Source: Candidatus Collierbacteria bacterium GW2011_GWB2_45_17 (GTDB lineage Bacteria > Patescibacteriota > Microgenomatia > UBA1400 > MFAQ01). Taken from it: DNA of 50,490 nt. Below, in pieces: positions 13,445 through 25,006 of this stretch. Made by a program: the position numbers and the translations under genes. The notes beneath the pieces are model-generated. The model made no database searches. It was not told where the DNA came from and saw only the letters and a list, made by a program, of their open reading frames with translations. The stretch spans positions 1 through 50,490 of the forward strand of contig LCKO01000007.1 in the NCBI GenBank assembly GCA_001001485.1. The letters run 5' to 3'. Within the stretch, counting starts at the first letter, position 1. Every line of letters begins with the position of its first letter.

Positions 13445-14116
13445 GTGCCAGCAAAAAATGCGATAAAGGAATACGAGGCCGGAGGGTACTATCACATCTA
13501 CAATCGTGGAGTAAATAAACAGACGATATTCGAAGATGAGAAAGATTACAAAACCTTTCTATCATTTTTGGAATTTTACTTAACACCGACTGTTAACCTT
13601 CAAGGAGAGTCCTTGAAGGAAGAAATATCGCCGTCGCGAATATTAAAGAATTACTTTGGTGAAATTACACTTTTGGCATATTGTTTGATGCCCAACCACT
13701 TTCACCTTTTTGTGAGGCAAGAGACTGAGAGAGGCATTGACAACTTTATGAGATCATTAGCTACAAAATACGTACGATATTTCAATACTCGTTATGACCG
13801 TATCGGTCCCCTATTCCAAGGTCCATATAAGGCAGTGAGGGTCGAGAACGAATATCAGTTTATATACTTGTCAAAATATATCCACCGAAATCCGATGGAC
13901 CTGTTCACCTTCAAGGAGAGTCCTCGTAGGTTGTCGGAGTATAAATTTTCTTCCTATGGAAACTATCTTCATCAATTTTCTCAATCATGGGTCAATACTA
14001 GTGAAATCTTAGGTTTATTTTCAGCCACGAATAAAAATTATTCGTATGAGAATTTCGTTGATGGTGGTGAGCCTGATGATATTACAAGAATATCTACATT
14101 AACTATTGATATTTGA
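13445..14116 (+). CDS. REP-associated tyrosine transposase (RAYT, Y1/IS200-like)
   Basis: A 223-aa protein of the HUH Y1 transposase superfamily. Signatures are GGYYHIYNRGVNKQTIF near the N-terminus, the HUH-type motif MPNHFHLFV (His85, His87) and the candidate catalytic tyrosine in ATKYVRYFNTRY (Tyr109 or Tyr112), followed by GPLFQGPYKAV. RAYTs cut single-stranded REP hairpins and are thought to spread them. REP palindromes flank the gene (13407-13429 and 14117-14139) and two more lie inside it, coding for residues 51-58 and 155-162 (TFKESPRR). The start is GTG 13445, close behind TATAAA. The C-terminus overlaps the end of pyrG on the other strand by 18 bp. The gene appears intact. Confidence 0.9.
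   Translation: MPAKNAIKEYEAGGYYHIYNRGVNKQTIFEDEKDYKTFLSFLEFYLTPTVNLQGESLKEEISPSRILKNYFGEITLLAYCLMPNHFHLFVRQETERGIDNFMRSLATKYVRYFNTRYDRIGPLFQGPYKAVRVENEYQFIYLSKYIHRNPMDLFTFKESPRRLSEYKFSSYGNYLHQFSQSWVNTSEILGLFSATNKNYSYENFVDGGEPDDITRISTLTIDI
13597..13619. repeat. REP palindrome (family C), copy 2: inside the RAYT gene
   Basis: Perfect arms CCTTCAAGGA/TCCTTGAAGG around GAG, read as residues 51-58 of the transposase. Confidence 0.9.
13908..13930. repeat. REP palindrome (family C), copy 3: inside the RAYT gene
   Basis: Arms CCTTCAAGGA and TCCTCGTAGG around GAG. The two arm types are exchanged relative to copies 1 and 4, while the GAG centre keeps its orientation. It is read as TFKESPRR in the transposase. 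Confidence 0.9.
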
Positions 14117-15799
14117 CCTACGAGGAGAGTCCTTGAAGGCCGTGGTGGCGGCGAGGAAAGCCATAAAAATGGGGTGTGGGGTGAGTGGCCGGGCGATGTA
14201 CTCGGGGTGGAACTGGGTGCCGACAAAGAAAGGGTGATCGGGAAGCTCGATGGCCTCGACTAGCCGGTCGTCTGGAGAAAGACCACTAATAATTAGGCCG
14301 GCCTTTTCCAGTTGATCTCGGTAATGGTTATTAAACTCGTAGCGATGGCGGTGTCTTTCATAAATAGTGGCTTTTGATTTAAAGTCGTTATTTTTGAGCC
14401 AAGGAGAATCTTTCTGGAGACTATACTTTTCGTAAGCAGTGAAAAGTTTGGTTCTTTTTTTTAAAACGCAGGGCCAAGAGCCAAGACGGATAGTGCCACC
14501 ATATTGTTTTTTGGCCAGATACTCTACTTGTTCCGGCATAATATGAATAACCGGATGGAGTGTTTTTGGATTGGCTTCGGTGGAGTTTGCACCCTTGAGA
14601 TGAGCAATGTTGCGGGCAAATTCGATCACAGCCATCTGCATACCAAAACATAGACCCAGATAAGGAATATTCTTTTCTCTGGCTTGTTTGACAGCTAATA
14701 GTTTGCCTTCAGTTCCCCTACTCCCCCATCCTTGAGGAACAATGATGCCGTCATAAATAGAAAGGTTGATATTCTTTTTTTCCAGGTCTTCACTATCGAT
14801 CCAATCTAGGAGAGGATTAATCCCTTGAGTCCAGGCGGCTTGTTTGAGGGCTTCGATGACGGAAATGTAGGAGTCGGAGAGTTTATAATCGCCGGTTGCA
14901 AAATACTTACCCACCATGGCTATCTTGACTTCCTTTTTGGTTCGATTTCTAAGATGCTCGAATTTTTTCCAGCCTGCTAGGAAGTGCGCTTTTCTTCTGG
15001 CTCTGAGTCGTAGTTTGTGAAGTATTTTTTCACCGAATCGTTGGTCCTCCATATATAGTGGTACTTGATAAATGCTGGGAAGGTCAGGGGAACCGATGAT
15101 GTCTTCATCCTGCAGATTACAAAAAACTGCTAATTTTTCCTTTCTTTTGGTATCAATCTCCTTCTCACTTCTGGCTACTAAAAAATCCGGCTGAATCCCC
15201 ATGGCGTTTAAAATGTGGGTGGATTGTTGGGCTGGCTTACTTTTAAGTTCACCGATATTTTTTAGAAATGGTAAGTAAGTGACGTGGATTTGTATGACGT
15301 CTTTGGGTTGTCTGAGCTTTAAAATACGACTGGCTTCGAAGAAAATACCGTTTTGGTACTCCCCTACCGTGCCGCCAAGTTCGACGATGACGACTTTAGC
15401 GTGGTTTTTTTTACCGGCAAGTTCCAGGCGTCTAATTATCTCATCTGTCACGTGAGGTACCGCTTCCACATCTTCTCCCCCGTAGCCGAAAGCTCTCTCC
15501 CGATCGATGACCGTTTTATAAATCTGTCCGGTAGTAATATAGTTTTCTCGATGAAGGGTTTGGCCGGTAAAGCGTTCATAATTCCCCAGGTCCTGATCTG
15601 TCTCTAGACCATCTTCAGTCACAAAAACCTCTCCGTGTTCCTGAGGGCGGATGGTGCCAGCGTCGACATTAAGGTACATATCGATTTTGACATTGGTGAC
15701 CGCTACCCCCATGTTTTTGAGAATCAAGCCAATACTGGCTGAGGTAATTCCCTTCCCCAAACCACTAACCACACCACCGGAAATAAAAATATATTTCAT
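14099..15799 (-). CDS. pyrG: CTP synthase
   Basis: A 566-aa enzyme that makes CTP from UTP with glutamine and ATP. The N-terminal amidoligase domain begins MKYIFISGGVVSGLGKGITS, and the C-terminal class I glutamine amidotransferase domain carries the nucleophile Cys in PYLGLCFGMQMAVIEF and the His-Glu pair in GTQFHPEY. Length and domain order are normal. The last dozen residues (AFKDSPRRSNINS) are not family-like; FKDSPRR is encoded by the REP palindrome at 14117-14139, so the transposon unit has replaced the natural end of the gene. The stop codon lies in RAYT coding sequence on the other strand. Confidence 0.97.
   Translation of the reverse strand: MKYIFISGGVVSGLGKGITSASIGLILKNMGVAVTNVKIDMYLNVDAGTIRPQEHGEVFVTEDGLETDQDLGNYERFTGQTLHRENYITTGQIYKTVIDRERAFGYGGEDVEAVPHVTDEIIRRLELAGKKNHAKVVIVELGGTVGEYQNGIFFEASRILKLRQPKDVIQIHVTYLPFLKNIGELKSKPAQQSTHILNAMGIQPDFLVARSEKEIDTKRKEKLAVFCNLQDEDIIGSPDLPSIYQVPLYMEDQRFGEKILHKLRLRARRKAHFLAGWKKFEHLRNRTKKEVKIAMVGKYFATGDYKLSDSYISVIEALKQAAWTQGINPLLDWIDSEDLEKKNINLSIYDGIIVPQGWGSRGTEGKLLAVKQAREKNIPYLGLCFGMQMAVIEFARNIAHLKGANSTEANPKTLHPVIHIMPEQVEYLAKKQYGGTIRLGSWPCVLKKRTKLFTAYEKYSLQKDSPWLKNNDFKSKATIYERHRHRYEFNNHYRDQLEKAGLIISGLSPDDRLVEAIELPDHPFFVGTQFHPEYIARPLTPHPIFMAFLAATTAFKDSPRRSNINS
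14117..14139. repeat. REP palindrome (family C), copy 4: right flank of the RAYT gene
   Basis: Identical in sequence and orientation to copy 1 (arms CCTACGAGGA/TCCTTGAAGG, centre GAG). It begins directly after the RAYT stop codon and lies within the 3' end of pyrG. Confidence 0.9.
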
Positions 15800-15890
15800 G
15801 GATTAATAATGGGCCTGCGTGTCAAAAAAAACAAGATCTGTCTTTTCCATCTGCTACAATTTATATTGGTTCTTGCCCCCGGAAAATAAA

Positions 15891-16397
15891 ATGATTGAAA
15901 CTCACCCATTTGGAGACTTTGTCCCGACAAATACACAATACCTCCTATTAGGAAGTTTTACTGGCCAGATAACCGATGTTTCATATGATTGGTTTTATGG
16001 CACAAAAAGAAATTTGTTTTGGCCGATTATCCAAGAGGTTTACGGAGTAAGTTTACAGTCAAAACTGGAAAAACAAGAATTGTTTAGCGAGTTGGGAATA
16101 GCTATAACGGACATTATTTTATCCTGTGAAAGAAAGTCAAAAAGTAACTTGGATATGAATTTGACCAATATAGTTCTTAATGATGAAGTAAGGTCTATTA
16201 TCAAAAATAACCAGATTAGAAAAATATTCTTTTCCAGTAGGTTTGTTGAGAAATTATTTAAAAAATATTTTAGAGAGTTAGTTCTGGAATATCCTCAAAT
16301 CGATCTGGTTACTCTTCCCTCTCCGTCGCCGAGATATGCGGCGATGAAAAAAACAGAAAAAATTGCTCTATATAAAGAAGTATTACCTAAGCTCTAA
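15891..16397 (+). CDS. Uracil-DNA glycosylase superfamily protein (Mug/TDG-like)
   Basis: A 168-aa protein. LLLGSFTG near the N-terminus occupies the place of motif A and TLPSPSPRYAAM near the C-terminus that of the HPSPxS motif of the uracil-DNA glycosylase superfamily; YDWFYGTKRNLFWPIIQEVYG between them is typical of its Mug-like branches. It would excise a damaged or mismatched base from DNA. Motif A lacks the usual activating Asp/Asn, so activity is uncertain. ATG 15891 was preferred to the upstream ATG 15819 because homology-like sequence begins at MIETHPFGDFVP. Its stop abuts that of the converging gyrA. Confidence 0.7.
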   Translation: MIETHPFGDFVPTNTQYLLLGSFTGQITDVSYDWFYGTKRNLFWPIIQEVYGVSLQSKLEKQELFSELGIAITDIILSCERKSKSNLDMNLTNIVLNDEVRSIIKNNQIRKIFFSSRFVEKLFKKYFRELVLEYPQIDLVTLPSPSPRYAAMKKTEKIALYKEVLPKL

Positions 16398-18968
16398 TTA
16401 TTCTTCGTCAGAGTCGGAGATGACGGTGACGGCGGCGACACTATCCCCTTCTTTAGCAAAACGCATGAGAATAACTCCTTGAGTAGCTCGGCCGAGTCTA
16501 GGAATATTTTTGACTGGCAGTTTGATGGCTTGTCCTTGAGAAGTAGTAATGAGGAGCATTTCCGAGGTTTGATCCACCAGTAGAGCGCCGGCTACTTTAC
16601 CTGTTTTGTCGGTAGTTTCGCTGACTTTTAAGCCTTGCCCGGATCGATTCTGAACAGGATATTCTTCTAAAGGAGTACGCTTACCCATGCCGTGTTCGGT
16701 GACAATTAAATAATCACGGAAAAACTTGACTCGTTTGTCTATCGAGACCGGTCCTTCTGGTGGAAAAGATTCCATGGAGATAATGAAGTCTTCGCCTTTG
16801 AGTAAAATTCCTCGGACGCCCATGGTATCACGATCGGTGGGACGAACATCTGCTTCTTTGAATCTGATCGACTTACCATCTCTAGAAACTAGAGAAATGT
16901 GATCGTTACCGGATGTTTTATTGACCCAAACCAAGCTGTCTCCAAAATTAAGTTTGATAGCGATAAGGCCGTTGCTTTTGATATTTTCATACTTCGACAT
17001 GGCTGTGCGTTTCACCACTCCTGTTTTGGTAGTAAAGAAAAGGAATTCACCCTTGGTAACTTGAGCCGACATGGTAAGGAGGGATTGAATGGTTTCGTCG
17101 GTTTCGATGTTGATCAAATTTATAATCGCCTGCCCTTTGCTAGTGCGGCTGCCTTCGGGAAGTTCCCAGACTTTCAGTGAGAAAACTTTTCCCTTGCTGG
17201 TAAAGACCAAGAGACGGTCGTGAGTGTTAGCATTGGTTAAGAGGTGAATTTCGTCGGTTTCTTTGACCGTCATACCAGCCACTCCTTTACCACCCCTCTT
17301 TTGGGAGCGGAAAGTGTCTAAAGGCATGCGCTTGATATAACCGGATTTAGTGAGAGCGACGATAGTTTCCTCAGCCGGAATTAGATCTTCCTCCGAGAAA
17401 GTACCTGGCGCATTTGCGACTATTTTAGTCCTTCTTTTTTCAGGATAGTCGAGTGCCAGCTTGGTGACTTCCTCTTTAATTAATTGAAGAACGGTCTTGG
17501 GATCTTTCAAGACTACAATGAGTCTGTCTATTTGTTTTTTAAGTTCTTGATACTCGGCTTCTATTTTCTGTCTTTCAAGGGCGGCCAGTTTCCTGAGTTG
17601 CATATCCAGAATAGCGATGGATTGAATTTCCGATAAACCGAACTTGGACATAAGGTTGGTCTTGGCTGTTTCACTGTCTGGGCTTTTCTTGATTGTTTCG
17701 ATCACTTCATCGATATTGGAAAGAGCTATGAGGAGCCCCTCAAGAATGTGGGCTCTGTCCTGGGCGGTTTTTAGTTCGAATTGACTTCGTCGAACGACCA
17801 CACCTTGTCTGTGCGCGGTGTACTCCATCAAGATTTGTTTAAGATTAAGAAGATGAGGGGTTCCCTCCGAGGTGAGTGCGACCACATTTGCCGGAAAACT
17901 AGTTTGAAGTTCGGTAAACTTGTAAAGATTGTTTAAAACACTTTTGGGTTTGGCGTCTTTTTTGAGGTCGACGGAAACGGTTAAACCCTTACGGTCGGAC
18001 TCGTCTCTTAGGTCGGCGATGCCTTCGAGTTTTTTCTTTTTGACGAGTTCGGCGATGTTGGTGATAAGCTTGGCTTTGTTGACTTGATACGGAAGCTCGG
18101 TGATGAGAATTTGAAAACGACCACTTTTCTTCTCCACGATTTCGGCGACACCTCTCACAATAATACTGGCCTTCCCGGTGGCGTAAAGTTTTTTTATTTC
18201 AGTGGTGTCATAAATAATACCGGCAGTGGGAAAGTCCGGCCCTTTGATGTGTAGACAAAGCTCTTCGATTTCGATCGAAGAGTCTAGAGTGCCAGTGAGA
18301 TCATGAAAGTTGGCCGAGACCAGCTCTTCATCTTTAAACTGCTTGGTGACTGTAGCGTGACTTTTATCAATTAAAGCCTTGATAGCATTGACCAACTCAA
18401 GTAGATTGTGTGGAGGAATTTTGGTAGCCATGCCGACAGCGATGCCGTCTGAACCCATGAGTAGAAGATTTGGAAGTTTAGCCGGAAGAACAGTAGGTTC
18501 CTGTTGAGAGCCATCAAAGTTGTCAATAAAATCAACGGTTTTTTTATCAATGTCTTCGAGAGCCTCACCGGCGATCTTGCTGAGACGAGCTTCGGTGTAA
18601 CGCATGGCGGCGGCCGAGTCCCCGTCGATCGAACCAAAGTTTCCCTGGCCATCGATAAGTGGATAACGCATAGAAAAAGTTTGAGCCAAACGAACCATGG
18701 TTTGATAGACAGCTTGGTCCCCATGTGGATGATATTTTCCGAGCACCTCACCGACGATACGGGCTGATTTTTTGTAAGCACTTTTGTGAGTTAGACCCAT
18801 CTCCTTCATGGCGAAAAGAATACGGCGATGGACTGGTTTTAGACCATCTCGAACATCAGGCAAGGCACGAGCGACGATGACCGACATGGCGTAGTCCAGA
18901 TAAGAACGCTCCATCTCCTCGACGATGGGAGTGGTTCGAATTAGACCCCATTGAGTTTGCTCGTCCAT
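16398..18968 (-). CDS. gyrA: DNA gyrase subunit A
   Basis: An 856-aa subunit that cuts and rejoins DNA in the gyrase A2B2 complex. The catalytic tyrosine is Tyr124 ([11 protein letters not shown]). A GyrA-box-like QKRGGKG in the C-terminal beta-pinwheel domain argues for gyrase rather than topoisomerase IV. In the quinolone-binding region the sequence is [11 protein letters not shown], so the positions equivalent to E. coli Ser83 and Asp87 are Gln85 and Gln89. The gene starts 3 bp after the hppA stop, so gyrB-hppA-gyrA may form one transcription unit. Confidence 0.97.
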   Translation of the reverse strand: MDEQTQWGLIRTTPIVEEMERSYLDYAMSVIVARALPDVRDGLKPVHRRILFAMKEMGLTHKSAYKKSARIVGEVLGKYHPHGDQAVYQTMVRLAQTFSMRYPLIDGQGNFGSIDGDSAAAMRYTEARLSKIAGEALEDIDKKTVDFIDNFDGSQQEPTVLPAKLPNLLLMGSDGIAVGMATKIPPHNLLELVNAIKALIDKSHATVTKQFKDEELVSANFHDLTGTLDSSIEIEELCLHIKGPDFPTAGIIYDTTEIKKLYATGKASIIVRGVAEIVEKKSGRFQILITELPYQVNKAKLITNIAELVKKKKLEGIADLRDESDRKGLTVSVDLKKDAKPKSVLNNLYKFTELQTSFPANVVALTSEGTPHLLNLKQILMEYTAHRQGVVVRRSQFELKTAQDRAHILEGLLIALSNIDEVIETIKKSPDSETAKTNLMSKFGLSEIQSIAILDMQLRKLAALERQKIEAEYQELKKQIDRLIVVLKDPKTVLQLIKEEVTKLALDYPEKRRTKIVANAPGTFSEEDLIPAEETIVALTKSGYIKRMPLDTFRSQKRGGKGVAGMTVKETDEIHLLTNANTHDRLLVFTSKGKVFSLKVWELPEGSRTSKGQAIINLINIETDETIQSLLTMSAQVTKGEFLFFTTKTGVVKRTAMSKYENIKSNGLIAIKLNFGDSLVWVNKTSGNDHISLVSRDGKSIRFKEADVRPTDRDTMGVRGILLKGEDFIISMESFPPEGPVSIDKRVKFFRDYLIVTEHGMGKRTPLEEYPVQNRSGQGLKVSETTDKTGKVAGALLVDQTSEMLLITTSQGQAIKLPVKNIPRLGRATQGVILMRFAKEGDSVAAVTVISDSDEE

Positions 18969-18971
18969 TGA

Positions 18972-20996
18972 TTATTTGCCTATTAATGTCATGACCATGG
19001 GAGCGATAAGTAAAGCGACAATTTGGACGATTTTCATCATCGGATTTAAGGCCGGTCCGGCAGTGTCTTTTAGAGGGTCGCCCACCGTGTCGCCAACCAC
19101 AGAGGCTTTGTGGGCATCGGAGCCTTTGCCTCCCATATTGCCGTCTTCGATGTACTTTTTGGCATTGTCCCAGGCTCCACCGGTGTTGCACATAAAGAGA
19201 GCCAACATCAACCCCACTACGACCGTACCAGCGAGGAAACCACCCAAGGCCTCGGCACCTAAAAGAGCGGTAATTATGGGAAGGGAAATGACAATTGCGG
19301 CGGGGATGAGGAGCTCTTTTTGAGAAGCGGCAGTGACTATGGCGATGGCTTTGGAGTAATCAGGCAAGGTCTTTCCTTCCATAATTCCCTTAATCTCTCT
19401 AAACTGACGACGAACTTCTTCGACGACTTCAAAGGCGGCGCGGCCGACAGAGCCGATCAGTCTGGAACTAAAGAGAAAAGGAAGAGCTCCACCAATGAGG
19501 ACACCAATAAATACTTTGGGATTACTGATGTTGATGGCGCTAAGACCGGTGGCTTCGAAATAAGTGGCGAACAAAGAGCTGGCGGCGACCGCGGCAGAGC
19601 CGACGGCAAAGCCCTTAGTCAGTGCTTTGGTAGTGTTGCCAACGGCGTCCAGATTGCCGGTAATTACTTGAGCTTTACCCTTGAGACCGGCCATTTCGAC
19701 CATGCCTTGAGCGTTGTCGGCAATGGGACCAAAAGTGTCCAGAGCCATAATGATGCCAGTGGTAGCCAACATGCCCATGCCGGCCAGAGAGATCCCGTAG
19801 AAACCAAGCAGACTGTAGCCGGCAAAAATAGCACCGGCAACAACCAGAACAGAAACGAAAGTGGACTCCATGCCGTAACTCAAGCCGGCAATTAAATTGG
19901 TTCCAGCTCCGGTTTGTGAAGCTTTGGCAATACCAATAATTGGTTTTTCACCGGGGCCGGTGTAGTACTTGGTGATATAAAGAAGAGCTAGCATAGCGAT
20001 GATACCGACGACTGAAGCATATCCTGCCTTTGGTTCACCCAATAAATAGGTGGATAGACCCATGAAAATAGCTATAGCAGAAACAGCTGAGACCATAAAA
20101 CCTCGGATGAGTGGAGCCAGAGGATCTTCTTGGTCGTTTTTAGCTTTAACAAAAAAAGTACCCAAAATGGAGGTCAGAATAGAACCGGAACGAGCCAACA
20201 GGGGGAAAACCACTCCGGCTAGACCAAACATGGCTCCTCCAAGAATCATGGCGGCGACAATGGTCAGGGCGTAGGATTCAAAGACATCGGCGGCCATTCC
20301 GGCACAGTCTCCAACATTATCTCCGACGTTATCGGCGATAGTAGCCGGATTTCTAGGATCATCTTCCGGTATCCCCTTTTCGACTTTACCAACGAGGTCG
20401 GCACCGACATCAGCGGCTTTGGTAAAAATGCCACCACCAACTCTCATAAATAAAGCGAGAAGAGCGGCTCCAAAGCCATAACCCACTAAAATGTGGGTGG
20501 CGTTCTCTGCAATGGCTTCTGGTCCGACAGAAACGTAAGTAAAGTAAGAGTACATATAGATAAGAGACACACCGAGAAGGCCTAAACCGACGACGAGCAT
20601 GCCATTGACGGTCCCGGCTCGAAAGGAGGTTTGAAGAGCGGCGTTTAGGCTTTTGGTAGCGTTATTGGCGGTTCTAACATTGGCTTCGACAGCGATGAGC
20701 ATGCCAAAATAGCCAATAATGGCACTAAATGAGGCTCCAATGATAAAGGTGACGGCAATGCCAACACCCAAGGTATAAGCAATAAGCGCGGCCAGAATAA
20801 GCATGATGGGGAAAACCAGTTTAAATTGAGTGGCTAAATAAGACATGGCACCGTCTTTGACGGCTTTGGCAATTTGCTGAAGTTTGGCGTTGCCTTTGTC
20901 CTCTTTGAGAATGCTTTTACTTAAAAAATATCCGTAAACGAGAGCGATGATAGAAACGATTGGAGCGGTAAAAAGCGCAATAAGTTGAATGTCCAT
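18972..20996 (-). CDS. hppA: Membrane-bound proton-translocating pyrophosphatase (K+-independent type)
   Basis: A 674-aa protein with about 16 membrane segments. It couples hydrolysis of pyrophosphate to ion pumping across the membrane. The substrate site is visible as DVGADLVGKVEKG (196-208) followed by EDDPRNPATIADNVGDNVGD. The motif GNTTKALTKG (453-462) carries Lys457 and Thr460, the combination known from K+-independent H+-pumping enzymes; K+-dependent ones have Ala and Gly there. Lying between gyrB and gyrA it has no functional link to its neighbours, but it would supply proton-motive force to a cell with limited respiration. Confidence 0.95.
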   Translation of the reverse strand: MDIQLIALFTAPIVSIIALVYGYFLSKSILKEDKGNAKLQQIAKAVKDGAMSYLATQFKLVFPIMLILAALIAYTLGVGIAVTFIIGASFSAIIGYFGMLIAVEANVRTANNATKSLNAALQTSFRAGTVNGMLVVGLGLLGVSLIYMYSYFTYVSVGPEAIAENATHILVGYGFGAALLALFMRVGGGIFTKAADVGADLVGKVEKGIPEDDPRNPATIADNVGDNVGDCAGMAADVFESYALTIVAAMILGGAMFGLAGVVFPLLARSGSILTSILGTFFVKAKNDQEDPLAPLIRGFMVSAVSAIAIFMGLSTYLLGEPKAGYASVVGIIAMLALLYITKYYTGPGEKPIIGIAKASQTGAGTNLIAGLSYGMESTFVSVLVVAGAIFAGYSLLGFYGISLAGMGMLATTGIIMALDTFGPIADNAQGMVEMAGLKGKAQVITGNLDAVGNTTKALTKGFAVGSAAVAASSLFATYFEATGLSAINISNPKVFIGVLIGGALPFLFSSRLIGSVGRAAFEVVEEVRRQFREIKGIMEGKTLPDYSKAIAIVTAASQKELLIPAAIVISLPIITALLGAEALGGFLAGTVVVGLMLALFMCNTGGAWDNAKKYIEDGNMGGKGSDAHKASVVGDTVGDPLKDTAGPALNPMMKIVQIVALLIAPMVMTLIGK

Positions 20997-21032
20997 TTTA
21001 TTTTATTTTTTAATAGTTTTGACTAGGCGTAA

Positions 21033-24352
<3,320 letters not shown>

Positions 24353-24988
24353 ATGTTACCAAAAATAGCTGTGGCTGTCGTTTCGGACAGAACGATGGTG
24401 TTAGAACAATTCGGTCTGACAGAAAATCATATCATAGAATTTGAAGGCTTCGGGGCTAAGGTGACGGAGCTTAGACGGTGGATATGTTCCGGTCTGAATG
24501 TTACTCAATCTAGACCAGAACTTTCTTTGGTGGTATGGGATGCGGATCAACTTAGTCCGGAATGCCAGGCAGTTCTGCTTAAGCCGATGGAAGAACTGGA
24601 GGAGAAGGTACAGCTTATTCTGGTGGTTGAAAACGAAAATCGGCTCTCCCCTACCATTTTGAGTCGAGGGGTAGTGGAAAACTTTTCCTTCAAAAAGGCA
24701 GTGACGGAGTCGAAGTGGTCAGAGGTTAGAAAGTGTTGGAGTAGCGGACCTTCTGCCTGTATTTCGTTTGTAGATCAAATGACAAAGGAGGAGGCTCCGA
24801 TTCTGTTGGAGGAAATTATATTGAAGTTAAAAACCGGTTTGGCAACTGAAGTAAATAAAAAAAGGCTGGCTATACTGGAAATGGCTATGACTGCGCTATC
24901 GGAATTGAAGCAGACAAATATAAACCACAAGTTGTCGCTTGACAATTTTCTGATCAGCTCGTGGAGGATGATTAAGGTGAACGGATAA
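24353..24988 (+). CDS. DNA polymerase III delta-prime-like clamp-loader protein
   Basis: A 211-aa protein. The segment LVVWDADQLSPECQAVLLKPMEELEEKVQLILVVENENRLSPTILSR matches the AAA+ core of DnaX/HolB proteins: an Asp-x-Ala/Asp-like Walker B region, the LLKxxEE block and the SRC/SR arginine-finger region. There is no Walker A P-loop, so it would be a non-ATP-binding clamp-loader subunit like delta-prime, helping load the sliding clamp. It is shorter than HolB (about 330 aa) because the N-terminal P-loop part is reduced. It starts at ATG 24353, directly behind a -10 box, and precedes the pilus cluster. Confidence 0.7.
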   Translation: MLPKIAVAVVSDRTMVLEQFGLTENHIIEFEGFGAKVTELRRWICSGLNVTQSRPELSLVVWDADQLSPECQAVLLKPMEELEEKVQLILVVENENRLSPTILSRGVVENFSFKKAVTESKWSEVRKCWSSGPSACISFVDQMTKEEAPILLEEIILKLKTGLATEVNKKRLAILEMAMTALSELKQTNINHKLSLDNFLISSWRMIKVNG

Positions 24989-24991
24989 ATT

Positions 24992-25000
24992 TGTTATAGT
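24992..25000 (+). promoter_or_regulatory. Extended -10 promoter in front of pilB
   Basis: TGT-TATAGT ends 6 bp before ATG 25007. This probably drives the start of the pilus gene cluster as a leaderless mRNA. Confidence 0.6.
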
Positions 25001-25006
25001 TAAGGT

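Noticed and set aside
13407-14139. CRISPR array
   Set aside because: The repeats are 23-bp palindromes with unequal spacing (190, 311 and 209 bp) that run through a gene; no cas genes are present.
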